The notes: a model not told the origin generated them from the letters alone. Numbered from the stretch's first letter, positions 47,015 to 56,303 are shown. The stretch is DNA of 64,000 bases from an uncultured Prevotella sp. (GCA_934204655.1 CAKPZJ010000004.1:75841-139840), one strand, 5' to 3'. Made by a program: numbers and translations.

Positions 47015-48100
47015 CTACTTGCTGTATTTGGCCACCTGCTGACGGATAAGGTCCTCATCGGCGAAGTAGTTGATGCGCATAGCGGTGCGCACCTTGTCGA
47101 GGGTCTGGGCGGCAGCCTCGCGGGCAGCCTCGGAGCCACGCTGCAGGATGTGGAATATCTCGGGGATGTCCTGCTCGAACTCATGGCGGCGCTCGCGAAT
47201 AGGGTCAAGCATCTTGTTGAGTACGTTGTTGAGGAACTTCTTGCAAGTGCCGTCGCCGATGCCGCCCTGGACATACTGCGACTTGAGCTCGTCGAGCGAG
47301 TGGAACTCGGGCCAGAACTCGGCGAAGTCCTCGGGTGTGCTGAAAGCCTCCAGGTAGGTAAACACGGCGTTGCCCTCCAGGTGGCCAGGCTCCTCCATGC
47401 TCATGCGGGGCTCACCGTTGGACATCTTCTTGACCTTCTTCCATACCGTGGCGGCATCGTCGCTCAGGTAGATGCAGTTGCCCAGGCTCTTGCTCATCTT
47501 CTCCTTGCCATCGGTACCCGGCAGACGGCGGGCGGTGGCATTGGGGGGTAGCATGATGGCTGGCTCTACCAGCACGTCGCCGTAGGTCTGGTTAAAGCGG
47601 CGCACCAGTTCGCGCGTCACCTCGAGCATAGGCTCCTGATCCTCGCCGGCGGGCACGGTAGTGGCCTTGAAGGCGGTGATGTCGGCTGCCTGAGACACCG
47701 GGTAACAGAAGAAACCTAAGGGGATGTTGGACTCGAAGTTGCGCATCTTGATCTCGGTCTTCACGGTGGGGTTGCGCTGTACGCGAGCCACGCTGATGAG
47801 GTTCATCAGGTACGTGGTGAGTTCGGCCAGCTCTGGTATCTGGCTCTGGATGAACAGTGTGCAGCGGGTGGGGTCGAGCCCACACGAGAGGTAGTCCAGG
47901 GCCACCTCAATGATGTTCTGCCGTATCTTCTCAGGATTGTCGGCGTTGTCCGTAAGGGCCTGTACGTCGGCCATGAATACAAACATGCGGTCGTAAGCCC
48001 CCTCGTCCTGCAGCATGACCCTCCGCCGGAGCGAGCCGACGTAGTGGCCTAAGTGCAACTTGCCTGTGGGGCGGTCGCCAGTCAATATTATTTTTCCCAT
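47015..48100 (-). CDS. trpS: Tryptophan--tRNA ligase
   Basis: A 361-residue class I aminoacyl-tRNA synthetase that charges tRNA-Trp. The HIGH-type motif is GKLHLGHYVG near the N-terminus and the KMSKS loop is KEKMSKSLGN. Length is normal, slightly above the compact 330-residue type. The start MGKIILTGDRPTGK was chosen because the motif sits at the usual distance from it and the longer frame runs into rseP. It is the last gene of a minus-strand cluster, 28 bases after rseP, and is followed by a strong terminator. Confidence 0.96.
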   Translation of the reverse strand: MGKIILTGDRPTGKLHLGHYVGSLRRRVMLQDEGAYDRMFVFMADVQALTDNADNPEKIRQNIIEVALDYLSCGLDPTRCTLFIQSQIPELAELTTYLMNLISVARVQRNPTVKTEIKMRNFESNIPLGFFCYPVSQAADITAFKATTVPAGEDQEPMLEVTRELVRRFNQTYGDVLVEPAIMLPPNATARRLPGTDGKEKMSKSLGNCIYLSDDAATVWKKVKKMSNGEPRMSMEEPGHLEGNAVFTYLEAFSTPEDFAEFWPEFHSLDELKSQYVQGGIGDGTCKKFLNNVLNKMLDPIRERRHEFEQDIPEIFHILQRGSEAAREAAAQTLDKVRTAMRINYFADEDLIRQQVAKYSK

Positions 48101-48128
48101 GGTTATATATAGTACTTTTATGTATGTG

Positions 48129-49517
48129 TTAGTGCATAAGGCCCACGAAGCGCAGCACGTCATTGAGGTTGCCTACCAACATGAGCAGTATCAGTATGCC
48201 TATGCCGATGTACTCGGCGTAAATCATGAATTTCTCGGAGGGCTTGCGGCGGGTTATCATCTCGTAGAGGAGGAACAGCACGTGTCCGCCGTCGAGCGCG
48301 GGGATGGGCAGGATGTTCATAAAGGCGAGGATGATACTCAGGAAAGCCGTCATGAGCCAGAACATGTGCCAGTCCCACGTCGGGGGGAACAGGCTGCCTA
48401 TGGCCCCAAAGCCGCCGAGGCTCTTGGCTCCGTCGGCAGTAAACACGTACTTCATATCGCCTACATAGCCCGACAGGGTGTTAACTCCGTAGCGTATGCC
48501 GGCCGGTATGCTCTCGATAAAGCCGTACTCTACCTGTACCGGGGTGTAGTAGTCCAGGATGGTGGTCATGCCCACGCCCAGCTTGAGGTCGGGGGTAAGC
48601 GTGGCGGCCCGCTTCAGGGTGTCGCCCTGGCTCACGTAGCTGATGGTGACGGTGCGCAGTGCCATGCTGTCCCTGTGGGTCTGCGCCTGTTCCATCTTCT
48701 GGCTCACGCTGGCCATCAGCGCCTGGTAGGCGTTCCACGAGTCTATCGGCGTGGCGTTGACGGCCACGATGCGGTCGCCCTTCTTCATGCCTATCTTCTG
48801 TGCCGGCGACCCGGGCTGTATCTCGGCGGCCTCGGCCGGTACGAACGGGCGCACGAATGGCGGCACATCCTTAATCATATTGAGCAGGTTGAGGTTGCCG
48901 GGCAGGTGTATGCTCATGTGGCGTCCGTCGCGGACGATGTCGGCACGGTGAGCCTGGGAGAGGCCACGCACCAGGTCGGCGTTGAAGTCCTTGAAGGTGC
49001 CCAGGTCGGTACCCAAGAGGATGTCGTGGTCCTGGAAGCCTAACTGCTTGGCCTCGGTATTGAACTTCATGCCCATGGTCATGTCCTTGACGGGTACATA
49101 CGACTCGCCCCAGACAAAGAGTACCATCGCGTAGATGATGAGCGCCAGCACAAAGTTGACCAGCACACCTCCTATCATTACCAGCAGTCGCTGCCAGGCC
49201 GGCTTGGACCTAAATTCCCACGGCTCGGCCGGCTTGGCCATCTGCTCCGTGTCCATGCTTTCATCTATCATGCCGGCTATCTTGCAGTAACCGCCGAGCG
49301 GGAGCCAGCCCATACCGTACTCGGTGTCACTGCGGCGCGGGCGGAAGCTGAAGAGCTTGCCCGACCACTTGCCGATATTGACGTCGAAGAAGATGAAGAA
49401 TTTCTCAACTCTTATTCCGAAGAGTTTAGCGAAGAACATGTGGCCTCCCTCGTGCAGGAATACGAGTAAGGAGATGGCTAATATAAACTGAAGTAGCCTG
49501 ATTAAAAATATTTCCAT
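48129..49517 (-). CDS. rseP: RseP-family site-2 zinc metalloprotease
   Basis: A 462-residue inner-membrane protease. The zinc motif HEGGH (22-26) lies in the first membrane helix, a further helix follows near 110-130, a PDZ domain spans about 210-300, and the C-terminal NILPIPALDGGH supplies the third zinc ligand. It should cut membrane-bound regulators such as anti-sigma factors. It is longer than some homologues, with an insertion between the first helix and the PDZ domain. It lies between dxr and trpS with gaps of 20 and 28 bases, an arrangement also seen around dxr-rseP in many bacteria. Confidence 0.95.
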   Translation of the reverse strand: MEIFLIRLLQFILAISLLVFLHEGGHMFFAKLFGIRVEKFFIFFDVNIGKWSGKLFSFRPRRSDTEYGMGWLPLGGYCKIAGMIDESMDTEQMAKPAEPWEFRSKPAWQRLLVMIGGVLVNFVLALIIYAMVLFVWGESYVPVKDMTMGMKFNTEAKQLGFQDHDILLGTDLGTFKDFNADLVRGLSQAHRADIVRDGRHMSIHLPGNLNLLNMIKDVPPFVRPFVPAEAAEIQPGSPAQKIGMKKGDRIVAVNATPIDSWNAYQALMASVSQKMEQAQTHRDSMALRTVTISYVSQGDTLKRAATLTPDLKLGVGMTTILDYYTPVQVEYGFIESIPAGIRYGVNTLSGYVGDMKYVFTADGAKSLGGFGAIGSLFPPTWDWHMFWLMTAFLSIILAFMNILPIPALDGGHVLFLLYEMITRRKPSEKFMIYAEYIGIGILILLMLVGNLNDVLRFVGLMH

Positions 49518-49537
49518 TGTGGATGTGGTTGCTAATG

Positions 49538-50692
49538 TTATCTGTTGAGTAATTCGGAAGCCACTCGCCGAGCCTCCGCGTCGGTCTGTATATATACATC
49601 GTAGTCGGGGCTGGCGTCAAAGGTCACAGCGGCCATCGTGCGCTCGATGATGTCGGCCATATCGAGGAACCCGCAGCGTCCAGAGCGAAACGCCTCGTTG
49701 ACCACCTCGTTTGCTGCGTTGACAATGCAGGGCATGTTGCCGCCCGTGCGTATGGCGGCAAATGCCAGGGCCAGGCACTTGAACTTATCGGTGTCGGGCT
49801 CGGCAAATTCGAGGCTTTTGCCAAACAGGTTGAGCCGCTCTCCGCTGAGGGGGAGCCTGTCGGGGTAAGAGAAGGCGTACTGTATGGGCAGGCGCATGTC
49901 GGGCACGCCCAGCTGGGCCTTGACGGAGCCGTCGACAAACTGCACGGCGCTGTGTACGATGCTCTGTGGATGGATAAGTACCTGTATGCGGTCGGCCTCG
50001 ACACCAAAAAGCCACTTGGCCTCGATGACCTCGAAGCCCTTGTTCATCAGCGAGGCCGAGTCGATGGTAATCTTGGCCCCCATGGTCCATGTGGGGTGCC
50101 TGAGCGCGTCGGCGGCGGTCACGGAGCGTAGCTGCTCGTGGCTATAGTGGCGGAAGGGACCGCCCGAGCAGGTAAGCAGTATCTTGTCGATGGCATTGTC
50201 GCCCTCGCCCACCAACGACTGGAAAATGGCGCTGTGCTCGGAGTCTACCGGGAGTATCGCGGCGTGGTATTTCTGGGCCAGCTGGCAGATAAGTTCGCCT
50301 GCCACGACCAGGGTCTCCTTGTTGGCCAGGCAAATCTTCTTCCCGGCCTTGATGGCGTGTATCGTGGGCGTAAGGCCGGCAAACCCCACCATGGCGGTGA
50401 GCACCATGTCTATCGGCTCGGCCTCTACTATCTGGCTCAGGGCATCCTTGCCGGCGTAGACCTTGATGTCGGGCAGGTCGGCCAGCATGGTGCTGAGTTC
50501 AGCGTATCTCTCCTCATTGGCTATGACCACGGCGGCCGGCTTGAAGCGGCGCGCCTGTTGTGCCAGTTCGGCCACGCGGTTGTTGGCAGTAAGACAGTAC
50601 ACCTCGTAGAGGTCTGGGTGCTGCGCGATGACGTCGAGCGCCTGCGTGCCTATGGACCCCGTACTGCCCAGTATGCAGATTTGTTTCTTCAT
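49538..50692 (-). CDS. dxr: 1-deoxy-D-xylulose 5-phosphate reductoisomerase
   Basis: A 384-residue enzyme of the methylerythritol phosphate pathway that makes isoprenoid precursors. The NADPH site is ILGSTGSIGTQALDVI at the N-terminus; LPVDSEHSAIFQ with its metal and catalytic acid residues and LIHPQSIVHSAVQFVDGS follow in standard order. Length is normal. It is cytosolic and lies 7 bases after rimM in the minus-strand cluster. No irregularity is seen. Confidence 0.97.
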   Translation of the reverse strand: MKKQICILGSTGSIGTQALDVIAQHPDLYEVYCLTANNRVAELAQQARRFKPAAVVIANEERYAELSTMLADLPDIKVYAGKDALSQIVEAEPIDMVLTAMVGFAGLTPTIHAIKAGKKICLANKETLVVAGELICQLAQKYHAAILPVDSEHSAIFQSLVGEGDNAIDKILLTCSGGPFRHYSHEQLRSVTAADALRHPTWTMGAKITIDSASLMNKGFEVIEAKWLFGVEADRIQVLIHPQSIVHSAVQFVDGSVKAQLGVPDMRLPIQYAFSYPDRLPLSGERLNLFGKSLEFAEPDTDKFKCLALAFAAIRTGGNMPCIVNAANEVVNEAFRSGRCGFLDMADIIERTMAAVTFDASPDYDVYIQTDAEARRVASELLNR

Positions 50693-50699
50693 TGTCAGT

Positions 50700-51221
50700 C
50701 TATATGTCTAAAATGCCCTCGGGCAGTCTGGCCCAGATGGTCTTGGCCTCGGCATCTACCTTCTCTATCAGTTCGGCGTGGGCCGGTATGAGCAGGCTGT
50801 CGCCCTTGGGAGTGTGTATGTCAAACAGGGTGTTGATGGTAGAGTCGTCTACCTGGGCGATGGTTCCCACCAGCTGTCCCGTGGCGGCATCCATCAGGCT
50901 GAAGCCCGCTATCTCGCTCCAGGAGAGGCCCTCCTCGGAGCTGTCGGACAGGGCGCGCGGAAAGAAGACCCTGGCTCCGGTAAGGCGGCGGGCCTGCTCC
51001 TGCGTGTCGATGTCGCAGAACTTCATCAGGGCCGTCTCGTCGCTCTTGAAGCGGTACTCCTCCATGAAGAAGGGCACCAGTATACCGTCCAGTTCCAACA
51101 GCAGATACTCAGCATCAACCCTGTCGAACACATCGTCGGTGAACATAAAGGTAATCTCGCCCTTTACGCCGTGGGGACGGCCTAACTTACCTATCAGAAA
51201 TACCTCTTCTTGCTTAATCAT
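50700..51221 (-). CDS. rimM: Ribosome maturation factor RimM
   Basis: A 173-residue protein that helps mature the 30S head. The N-terminal RimM barrel begins IGKLGRPHGVKGEITF and the C-terminal PRC-like barrel includes GTIAQVDDSTINTLFDIH and LLIPAHAELIEKVD. Length fits. It starts 9 bases after murA, and the dxr start lies 7 bases beyond its stop, so translation of the cluster is tightly packed. Confidence 0.94.
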   Translation of the reverse strand: MIKQEEVFLIGKLGRPHGVKGEITFMFTDDVFDRVDAEYLLLELDGILVPFFMEEYRFKSDETALMKFCDIDTQEQARRLTGARVFFPRALSDSSEEGLSWSEIAGFSLMDAATGQLVGTIAQVDDSTINTLFDIHTPKGDSLLIPAHAELIEKVDAEAKTIWARLPEGILDI

Positions 51222-51230
51222 GTCCTCGGG

Positions 51231-52541
51231 TCAGCTTACGATACGTTGTATGTGTGCGCCCAGCCTGTTCAGCCGGTTCTCTATATCCTCGTAGCCACGG
51301 TCTATCTGCGCTATGTTGTCTATGCGGCTGGTGCCGTTGGCACTCATGGCTGCTATGAGCAGGGCTATACCCGCCCTGATGTCCGGGCTGGTCATGCGTC
51401 CGGCGCGGAGCCTCTTGGCGTGGTCATTGCCATTGACCACCACTCGGTGAGGGTCGCACAGGATAATCTGAGCCCCCATGTCAATGAGCTTGTCCACGAA
51501 GAACAGTCTGCTCTCAAACATTTTCTGGTGAATGAGCACGTTGCCGCGTCCCATGGTGGCCACCACGATGAGTACGGACAGCAGGTCGGGCGTAAGTCCG
51601 GGCCAGGGCGCGTCAGAGAGCGTCATGATAGAGCCATCTATAAACGAGTCTACCTCATAGTGGTCTTGCTGGGGAATAAAGAGGTCGTCGCCTTCCTCCT
51701 TGATGGTTATTCCTAACCTGCGGAAGGCATCGGGGATAAGGCCCAGGTTGGGCAGCGACACATCCTTGATGCGTATGCCCTTGCCCACCATGGCGGCCAT
51801 GCCAATGAACGACCCCACCTCTATCATGTCGGGCAGTATGGTGTGCGTGGCCCCATGTAGCTCGTCTACGCCTACAATGGTAATCAGGTTAGAGGCTATG
51901 CCGCTGATGCGGGCCCCCATGCGGTTGAGCAAGTGGCACAACTGCTGGATATAGGGTTCGCAGGCCGCATTATATATAGTGGTGGTACCCTGGGCGAGTA
52001 CGGCGGCCATGATAATGTTGGCCGTGCCGGTTACCGAGGCCTCGTCGAGCAGCATGTAGCAGCCCTTGAGGTGTTGCGCCTGTATGTCGAACACATTGCG
52101 TTGCTCGTCATGGACAAACTGGGCACCCAGTTTGTGAAAGCCGATGAAGTGGGTGTCAAGCCGGCGACGCCCTATCTTGTCGCCGCCAGGCTGGGCCACG
52201 GTGGCCTGACCGTACTTGCCTAACAGCGGACCGATGGTGAGCACCGAGCCGCGCAGCGAGGCACACTTGCGGACAAACTCGTCGCTCGCCAAGTACTCTA
52301 AGTTGAGCTTGCTGGCAGTAAAGGTGTAGTCATTGGGGGCATTACGCACCACCGTGACCCCCATGTCCTGTAAAAGTCTTATGAGGTTGCATACATCCAG
52401 TATCTCGGGGATGTTGCTGATACGGACGGGCTCGGTGGTGAGCAGCGTGGCACAGATAACCTCTAACGCCTCGTTCTTGGCGCCCTGTGGTGTAATCTCG
52501 CCAGTCAAGCTGTGACCGCCCTCGATGATAAATGATTCCAT
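51231..52541 (-). CDS. murA: UDP-N-acetylglucosamine 1-carboxyvinyltransferase with Cys-to-Asp active site
   Basis: A 436-residue enzyme for the first committed step of peptidoglycan synthesis, transferring enolpyruvate to UDP-GlcNAc. K22 and N23 (GAKNEALEVI) match the conserved pair of Escherichia coli MurA. In the active-site loop the usual PGGC reads PGGDKIGRR with D121 in place of Cys115. A Cys-to-Asp change keeps catalysis but prevents covalent modification by fosfomycin in enzymes such as mycobacterial MurA. The gene lies between the DUF4290 gene (16-base gap) and rimM. Confidence 0.95.
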   Translation of the reverse strand: MESFIIEGGHSLTGEITPQGAKNEALEVICATLLTTEPVRISNIPEILDVCNLIRLLQDMGVTVVRNAPNDYTFTASKLNLEYLASDEFVRKCASLRGSVLTIGPLLGKYGQATVAQPGGDKIGRRRLDTHFIGFHKLGAQFVHDEQRNVFDIQAQHLKGCYMLLDEASVTGTANIIMAAVLAQGTTTIYNAACEPYIQQLCHLLNRMGARISGIASNLITIVGVDELHGATHTILPDMIEVGSFIGMAAMVGKGIRIKDVSLPNLGLIPDAFRRLGITIKEEGDDLFIPQQDHYEVDSFIDGSIMTLSDAPWPGLTPDLLSVLIVVATMGRGNVLIHQKMFESRLFFVDKLIDMGAQIILCDPHRVVVNGNDHAKRLRAGRMTSPDIRAGIALLIAAMSANGTSRIDNIAQIDRGYEDIENRLNRLGAHIQRIVS

Positions 52542-52557
52542 GGCTATGGCTGTCTTG

Positions 52558-53157
52558 TTATTTGCGCTTCGTGTTACGTTTCCGCTCAGTGTCGCGGTAG
52601 TCTATCTTCTCGAACTTGAATTTCTGCAAGTCCAGCTGTACCTTGCCATCGGTAAACTTGGCCAGGTCAGAAGCCACCTTCTCGTCGTCGCTTGACCCAT
52701 GGCTCCACTGGTAGAGGTTTCGCTTCATCTGGTTAGCCGTCAGCTTAATCAGATCGTCGCGCTCCTTGCCAGGTGCCATGGTCTTGAGCTTGTCAAAGAG
52801 TTCGAACATCATCTTGCCGTAATGCCTTACCGGAATTTTGGACATGGGATAGGGCATGGGTTGCGGCTTGGTGGTGATGGTTCGCGCCTGCTCTATATTA
52901 TATGGCCAGTCTATGTCGAGCTTGAAGTCGCTCATAATAGCCAGGTGGTCCCATAGCTTCTGCTGGTAGTCTACATTCTCGCGGTTCATGGGGTACATGC
53001 GGTCCATGATGGCTACAATGGCCTCGGCACAGTGCTGCCGCTCGCTCTTGGAGGGAAGCTCCACGGCGTAGTCTACCATCTTCTGTATCTCGCGGCCGTA
53101 CTCGGGCAGTCTCAGTTTCTCTCGCTGGGTATTATAGTCAAGTCCTTCTATTTCCAT
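52558..53157 (-). CDS. DUF4290 family protein
   Basis: A 199-residue cytosolic protein starting MEIEGLDYNTQREKLRLPEYGR, the signature opening of DUF4290, a family confined to Bacteroidota and often beside murA and rimM. It is rich in charged residues and predicted mainly helical, with a lysine/arginine tail (ERKRNTKRK) that could contact RNA. No function is established. It lies 16 bases upstream of murA and 74 bases after tsaB. Confidence 0.88.
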   Translation of the reverse strand: MEIEGLDYNTQREKLRLPEYGREIQKMVDYAVELPSKSERQHCAEAIVAIMDRMYPMNRENVDYQQKLWDHLAIMSDFKLDIDWPYNIEQARTITTKPQPMPYPMSKIPVRHYGKMMFELFDKLKTMAPGKERDDLIKLTANQMKRNLYQWSHGSSDDEKVASDLAKFTDGKVQLDLQKFKFEKIDYRDTERKRNTKRK

Positions 53158-53231
53158 ATGATATATATAATGTGTAGTTGATTGTGGTGATAAGTGTGGC
53201 GGCTGTCGCGGCTGTGCTGGCAGCCCTTCCG

Positions 53232-53924
53232 TCAGAGCAGTTTCTTGGGCATCTTGGCCACGAAGTCCTTCAGGTAGAGTGGCACGAAGTACGCCACGTC
53301 CTCCGTCTTGCCCTCGGCTATGCTGCGCTCAGCCAGGGGAAACATATTCTTGGCCAGGGGCTCTATGCCCTCTATCAGGTGTGCGTTGGGGTGGTCTATG
53401 GTCTCCATGCACTTGGCAGCGCCATTGCCAAAGAAGTACATGGGGTGTGCGTCCAGCCACTCGCGATATGTGTCGTGGTCTACCACGTCGGCCTGGATGG
53501 CCCGTACCTCCTTGAGCGACCGGTCGAAGATCTGGGCGTACACCTCCATGCGGCGGGCATCTATCATGGGACACAGCAGGGCATCCTCCTCGGTTACCAG
53601 TTCCCTCAGCAGGACAGGCACGCAGAGCAGCTCCAGTGTGGGCACGGCTATCAGGCTCACGCCGCGGCCGTAGCATACGCCCTTGGCCATCGACGTACCT
53701 ATGCGAAGTCCCGTGTACGACCCCGGGCCGCTACTTACGGCCACCGCGTCCAACGGTATGGCGTGGCTTTCGGCAAATGAGAGCGCCTCGTCGACAAATG
53801 AGCCCAGCTTCTCATTGTGGTTGGGCCCCACGTGGTCTTCCAGATTGAAGATGCAGGCTCCGTTCTCGCTCACGGCTACGGAGCACACGTTAGTGCTTGT
53901 CTCTATACTTAATATGCACGACAT
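53232..53924 (-). CDS. tsaB: tRNA threonylcarbamoyladenosine biosynthesis protein TsaB
   Basis: A 230-residue ASKHA-fold partner of TsaD needed for the t6A37 modification of tRNAs that read ANN codons. ILSIETSTNVCSVAV at the start and VSSGPGSYTGLRIGTSMAKG are the family hallmarks. The start MSCILSIETST is preferred over a longer frame because the -7 promoter box lies 25 bases upstream. It is transcribed away from yicC from a shared 86-bp promoter region. Confidence 0.95.
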   Translation of the reverse strand: MSCILSIETSTNVCSVAVSENGACIFNLEDHVGPNHNEKLGSFVDEALSFAESHAIPLDAVAVSSGPGSYTGLRIGTSMAKGVCYGRGVSLIAVPTLELLCVPVLLRELVTEEDALLCPMIDARRMEVYAQIFDRSLKEVRAIQADVVDHDTYREWLDAHPMYFFGNGAAKCMETIDHPNAHLIEGIEPLAKNMFPLAERSIAEGKTEDVAYFVPLYLKDFVAKMPKKLL

Positions 53925-53948
53925 GATAAATATTATTCTAAATAACTG

Positions 53949-53956
53949 CAAATTTA
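53949..53956 (-). promoter_or_regulatory. Promoter -7 element for tsaB and the minus-strand cluster
   Basis: TAAATTTG on the minus strand fits TAnnTTTG and predicts a start about 19 nt before the tsaB ATG. The -33 element is poor. Confidence 0.5.
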
Positions 53957-53979
53957 CGGCTTTTTTCCTACATTTTTGT

Positions 53980-53987
53980 TACTTTTG
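53980..53987 (+). promoter_or_regulatory. Promoter -7 element for yicC-gmk-nadD
   Basis: TACTTTTG followed by CAG fits TAnnTTTG and lies 23 bases before the yicC start. It is back to back with the tsaB element, 23 bases apart. Confidence 0.55.
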
Positions 53988-54010
53988 CAGAAATTTTACG
54001 CGTAACAACT

Positions 54011-54886
54011 ATGATACAGTCTATGACGGGCTACGGCAAGGCCGTCCTTTCCTATGGTGAAAAGAAAATTAATGTTGAGATAAAGTCTCTGAACAGCAAG
54101 ACGATGGACCTCTCTACACGCATAGCGCCACTCTACCGCGAAAAGGAGATGGAGATACGCCAGATGCTTACGGCCAAGCTGGTTCGGGGCAAGGTCGACT
54201 TCTCTGTGTGGATAGAGAAGGACGAGCTCACAGAGGCTTCGGCCATCAACGCGGCCCTTGTGGAGAACTATTATCACCAGATTAAGGACATAGCAGCCCG
54301 CACGGGCATACCCGAGCCGGCCGACTGGTTCTACACGTTGCTCCGCATGCCCGACGTAACCACCAAGGTAGAGATGCCGGTACTGAGCGATGACGAGTGG
54401 GTCGTGGTACGCCAAGCCATAGACAGCGCTGTCGACGCGCTTCTGGCTTTCCGCCGTCAGGAGGGAGCCGCCTTGGAGCGCAAGTTCAATGAGAAAGTAG
54501 ATAACATCGAGCGCCTGCTGGCCAGCATCGAACCCTACGAGAAGGCTCGCGTCCAGAAGATACGCGAACAAATCGTCAAGGGACTTGAAATGCTCCCCGA
54601 GGCCAACTATGACAAGAACCGCTTGGAGCAAGAGCTCATCTACTACATTGAGAAGCTCGATATCAGCGAGGAAAAGCAACGCCTGGCCAACCACCTTAAC
54701 TATTTCCGCGAGACTATGGGCGAGGAGCGGCCTAATGGTAAGAAACTCGGTTTTATTGCTCAGGAAATGGGACGCGAAATCAACACCACCGGTTCTAAAA
54801 GCAATCAGGCCGAGATGCAGAACATCGTCGTTAAGATGAAAGATGAGCTCGAGCAGATTAAAGAACAAGTCCTTAATGCACTCTGA
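54011..54886 (+). CDS. yicC: YicC-family endoribonuclease
   Basis: A 291-residue cytosolic protein beginning IQSMTGYGKAVLSYGEKKIN and ending with the conserved DUF1732 block (LGFIAQEMGREINTTGSKSN, then VKMKDELEQIKEQVLNAL). Characterised relatives are RNases that act on small RNAs and structured mRNAs. Length is normal. It is immediately followed by gmk, the common yicC-gmk pairing, with 2 bases between them. Confidence 0.95.
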   Translation: MIQSMTGYGKAVLSYGEKKINVEIKSLNSKTMDLSTRIAPLYREKEMEIRQMLTAKLVRGKVDFSVWIEKDELTEASAINAALVENYYHQIKDIAARTGIPEPADWFYTLLRMPDVTTKVEMPVLSDDEWVVVRQAIDSAVDALLAFRRQEGAALERKFNEKVDNIERLLASIEPYEKARVQKIREQIVKGLEMLPEANYDKNRLEQELIYYIEKLDISEEKQRLANHLNYFRETMGEERPNGKKLGFIAQEMGREINTTGSKSNQAEMQNIVVKMKDELEQIKEQVLNAL

Positions 54887-54888
54887 TT

Positions 54889-55488
54889 ATGACTGACACT
54901 ACTACAGGCAAACTTATTATATTCTGTGCCCCCTCGGGCTCGGGCAAGAGTACGCTGGTACAGTGGCTCATGGCCGCCCATCCCGAGCTGAACCTTGCTT
55001 TTTCCATCAGTTGTACCTCGCGGGCTCCCCGCGGTACCGAGCAGAATGGGGTAGAGTACTTCTTCCTTACTCCCGATGAGTTCCGGGCGCGCATAGCGGC
55101 CAACGAGTTCTTGGAATACGAAGAGGTGTACCCCGGCCGCTTCTATGGCACCCTCAAGAGCCAGGTCGACACCCAGACTCAGCGTGGCGAGAATGTCCTC
55201 TTTGACGTCGATGTCAAGGGCGGCTGCCACATCAAGGAGTTCTACGGCTCGCGCGCACTCAGCATCTTCGTCCAGCCGCCCTCGGTCGACGAGCTGCGCC
55301 GCCGCCTCATCTCGCGCGGCACCGATAGTGCTGAGGCCATCGAGCAACGCGTCGGCAAGGCCGCCTATGAGCTTACCTTTGCGCCCCGCTTTGACCACGT
55401 GGTGGTCAATGACGACCTCGAGAAGGCCAAGGCAGAAGTCTACCAGTTAGTCAGTCAGTTCGTGGGCCGCCCCTCATCATCCCGGTAA
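54889..55488 (+). CDS. gmk: Guanylate kinase
   Basis: A 199-residue enzyme that phosphorylates GMP to GDP. The P-loop is APSGSGKSTLV (residues about 14-24), the GMP-binding segment is SCTSRAPRGTEQNGVEYFFL, and the lid region contains RLISRGTDSAEAIEQR. Length is typical. It lies 2 bases after yicC and 5 bases before nadD. Confidence 0.97.
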   Translation: MTDTTTGKLIIFCAPSGSGKSTLVQWLMAAHPELNLAFSISCTSRAPRGTEQNGVEYFFLTPDEFRARIAANEFLEYEEVYPGRFYGTLKSQVDTQTQRGENVLFDVDVKGGCHIKEFYGSRALSIFVQPPSVDELRRRLISRGTDSAEAIEQRVGKAAYELTFAPRFDHVVVNDDLEKAKAEVYQLVSQFVGRPSSSR

Positions 55489-55493
55489 GTACC

Positions 55494-56078
55494 ATGGAGC
55501 CCCCTGTTAGGCAGATAGGCATCTTTGGCGGTTCGTTCAACCCCATTCACGTGGGCCACATAGCCTTGGCCCGCCAACTGTTAACCACACTTCGTCTGGA
55601 CGAGGTGTGGTTTGTCGTATCGCCCCTCAACCCGTTCAAGACCACCGCTTCCGACCTGCTCGACGACCATCTGCGCTACCAGATGGTGGCCTTGGCGCTG
55701 CGCGATGAGCCCAGCCTTGAGGCCAGCGACTGCGAGTTTCACCTGCCCCGTCCCTCCTATATGTATAACACCCTCAGCCACCTGTCTGCCCGTTATCCCC
55801 ACGCCCGTTTCACCCTCCTTATCGGTGCCGATAACTGGCTCGCCTTTGACCGTTGGGCCCACGCCCAGGACATCGTGGCCCACTACAGCGTGGCTGTCTA
55901 TCCCCGGGAGGGCTACGAGGTGCGCCCCGAGTCGCTGCCGCCCCATGTGGTGTACGTGCCGTCGTCGCTCTATCCCGTAAGCAGTACCCTGATACGCCAG
56001 CGGGTACGCGCCGGACAGTCTGTGGCCGCCCTGGTGCCCCCCGCCATCCTCTCCCTGGTACAGCGTTACTATCAGTAG
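55494..56078 (+). CDS. nadD: Nicotinate-nucleotide adenylyltransferase
   Basis: A 194-residue enzyme of NAD synthesis that joins ATP and nicotinate mononucleotide. The nucleotidyltransferase motif is GIFGGSFNPIHVGHIALAR; FTLLIGADNW and VSSTLIRQRVRAGQSV, the ISSTxIR-type motif, complete the fold. Length is normal. It ends the yicC-gmk-nadD operon; a weak hairpin (CCCACC/GGTGGG) follows. Confidence 0.96.
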   Translation: MEPPVRQIGIFGGSFNPIHVGHIALARQLLTTLRLDEVWFVVSPLNPFKTTASDLLDDHLRYQMVALALRDEPSLEASDCEFHLPRPSYMYNTLSHLSARYPHARFTLLIGADNWLAFDRWAHAQDIVAHYSVAVYPREGYEVRPESLPPHVVYVPSSLYPVSSTLIRQRVRAGQSVAALVPPAILSLVQRYYQ

Positions 56079-56167
56079 CGGTGTGCCCACCATCGCGCGG
56101 TGGGTGTCCTGAAGCGCGAAAATACTGTAAACCATTACCTCTGATGCCGAAAAAAGTTGCCAAATCA

Positions 56168-56199
56168 TTTGCGGGCATCAAAAAATCAGCGTAATTTTG
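56168..56199 (+). promoter_or_regulatory. Promoter of the secreted LPF-module protein
   Basis: TTTG (56168-56171), 20 bases, TAATTTTG (56192-56199): a full match to the Bacteroidota consensus. The leader of about 100 nt contains a segment (56243-56270, GATGGCCGAGG and GCAGCCTGT) shared inverted with 11490-11518. Confidence 0.8.
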
Positions 56200-56303
56200 C
56201 ACCGTTTTTTGCAGAGACAGCGCCACACGTGCGCCAGTGACTCGCTCTGATGGCCGAGGTGCAGCCTGTCTTTTTCTCACTATTATTCATAAAATTAGCA
56301 AGA

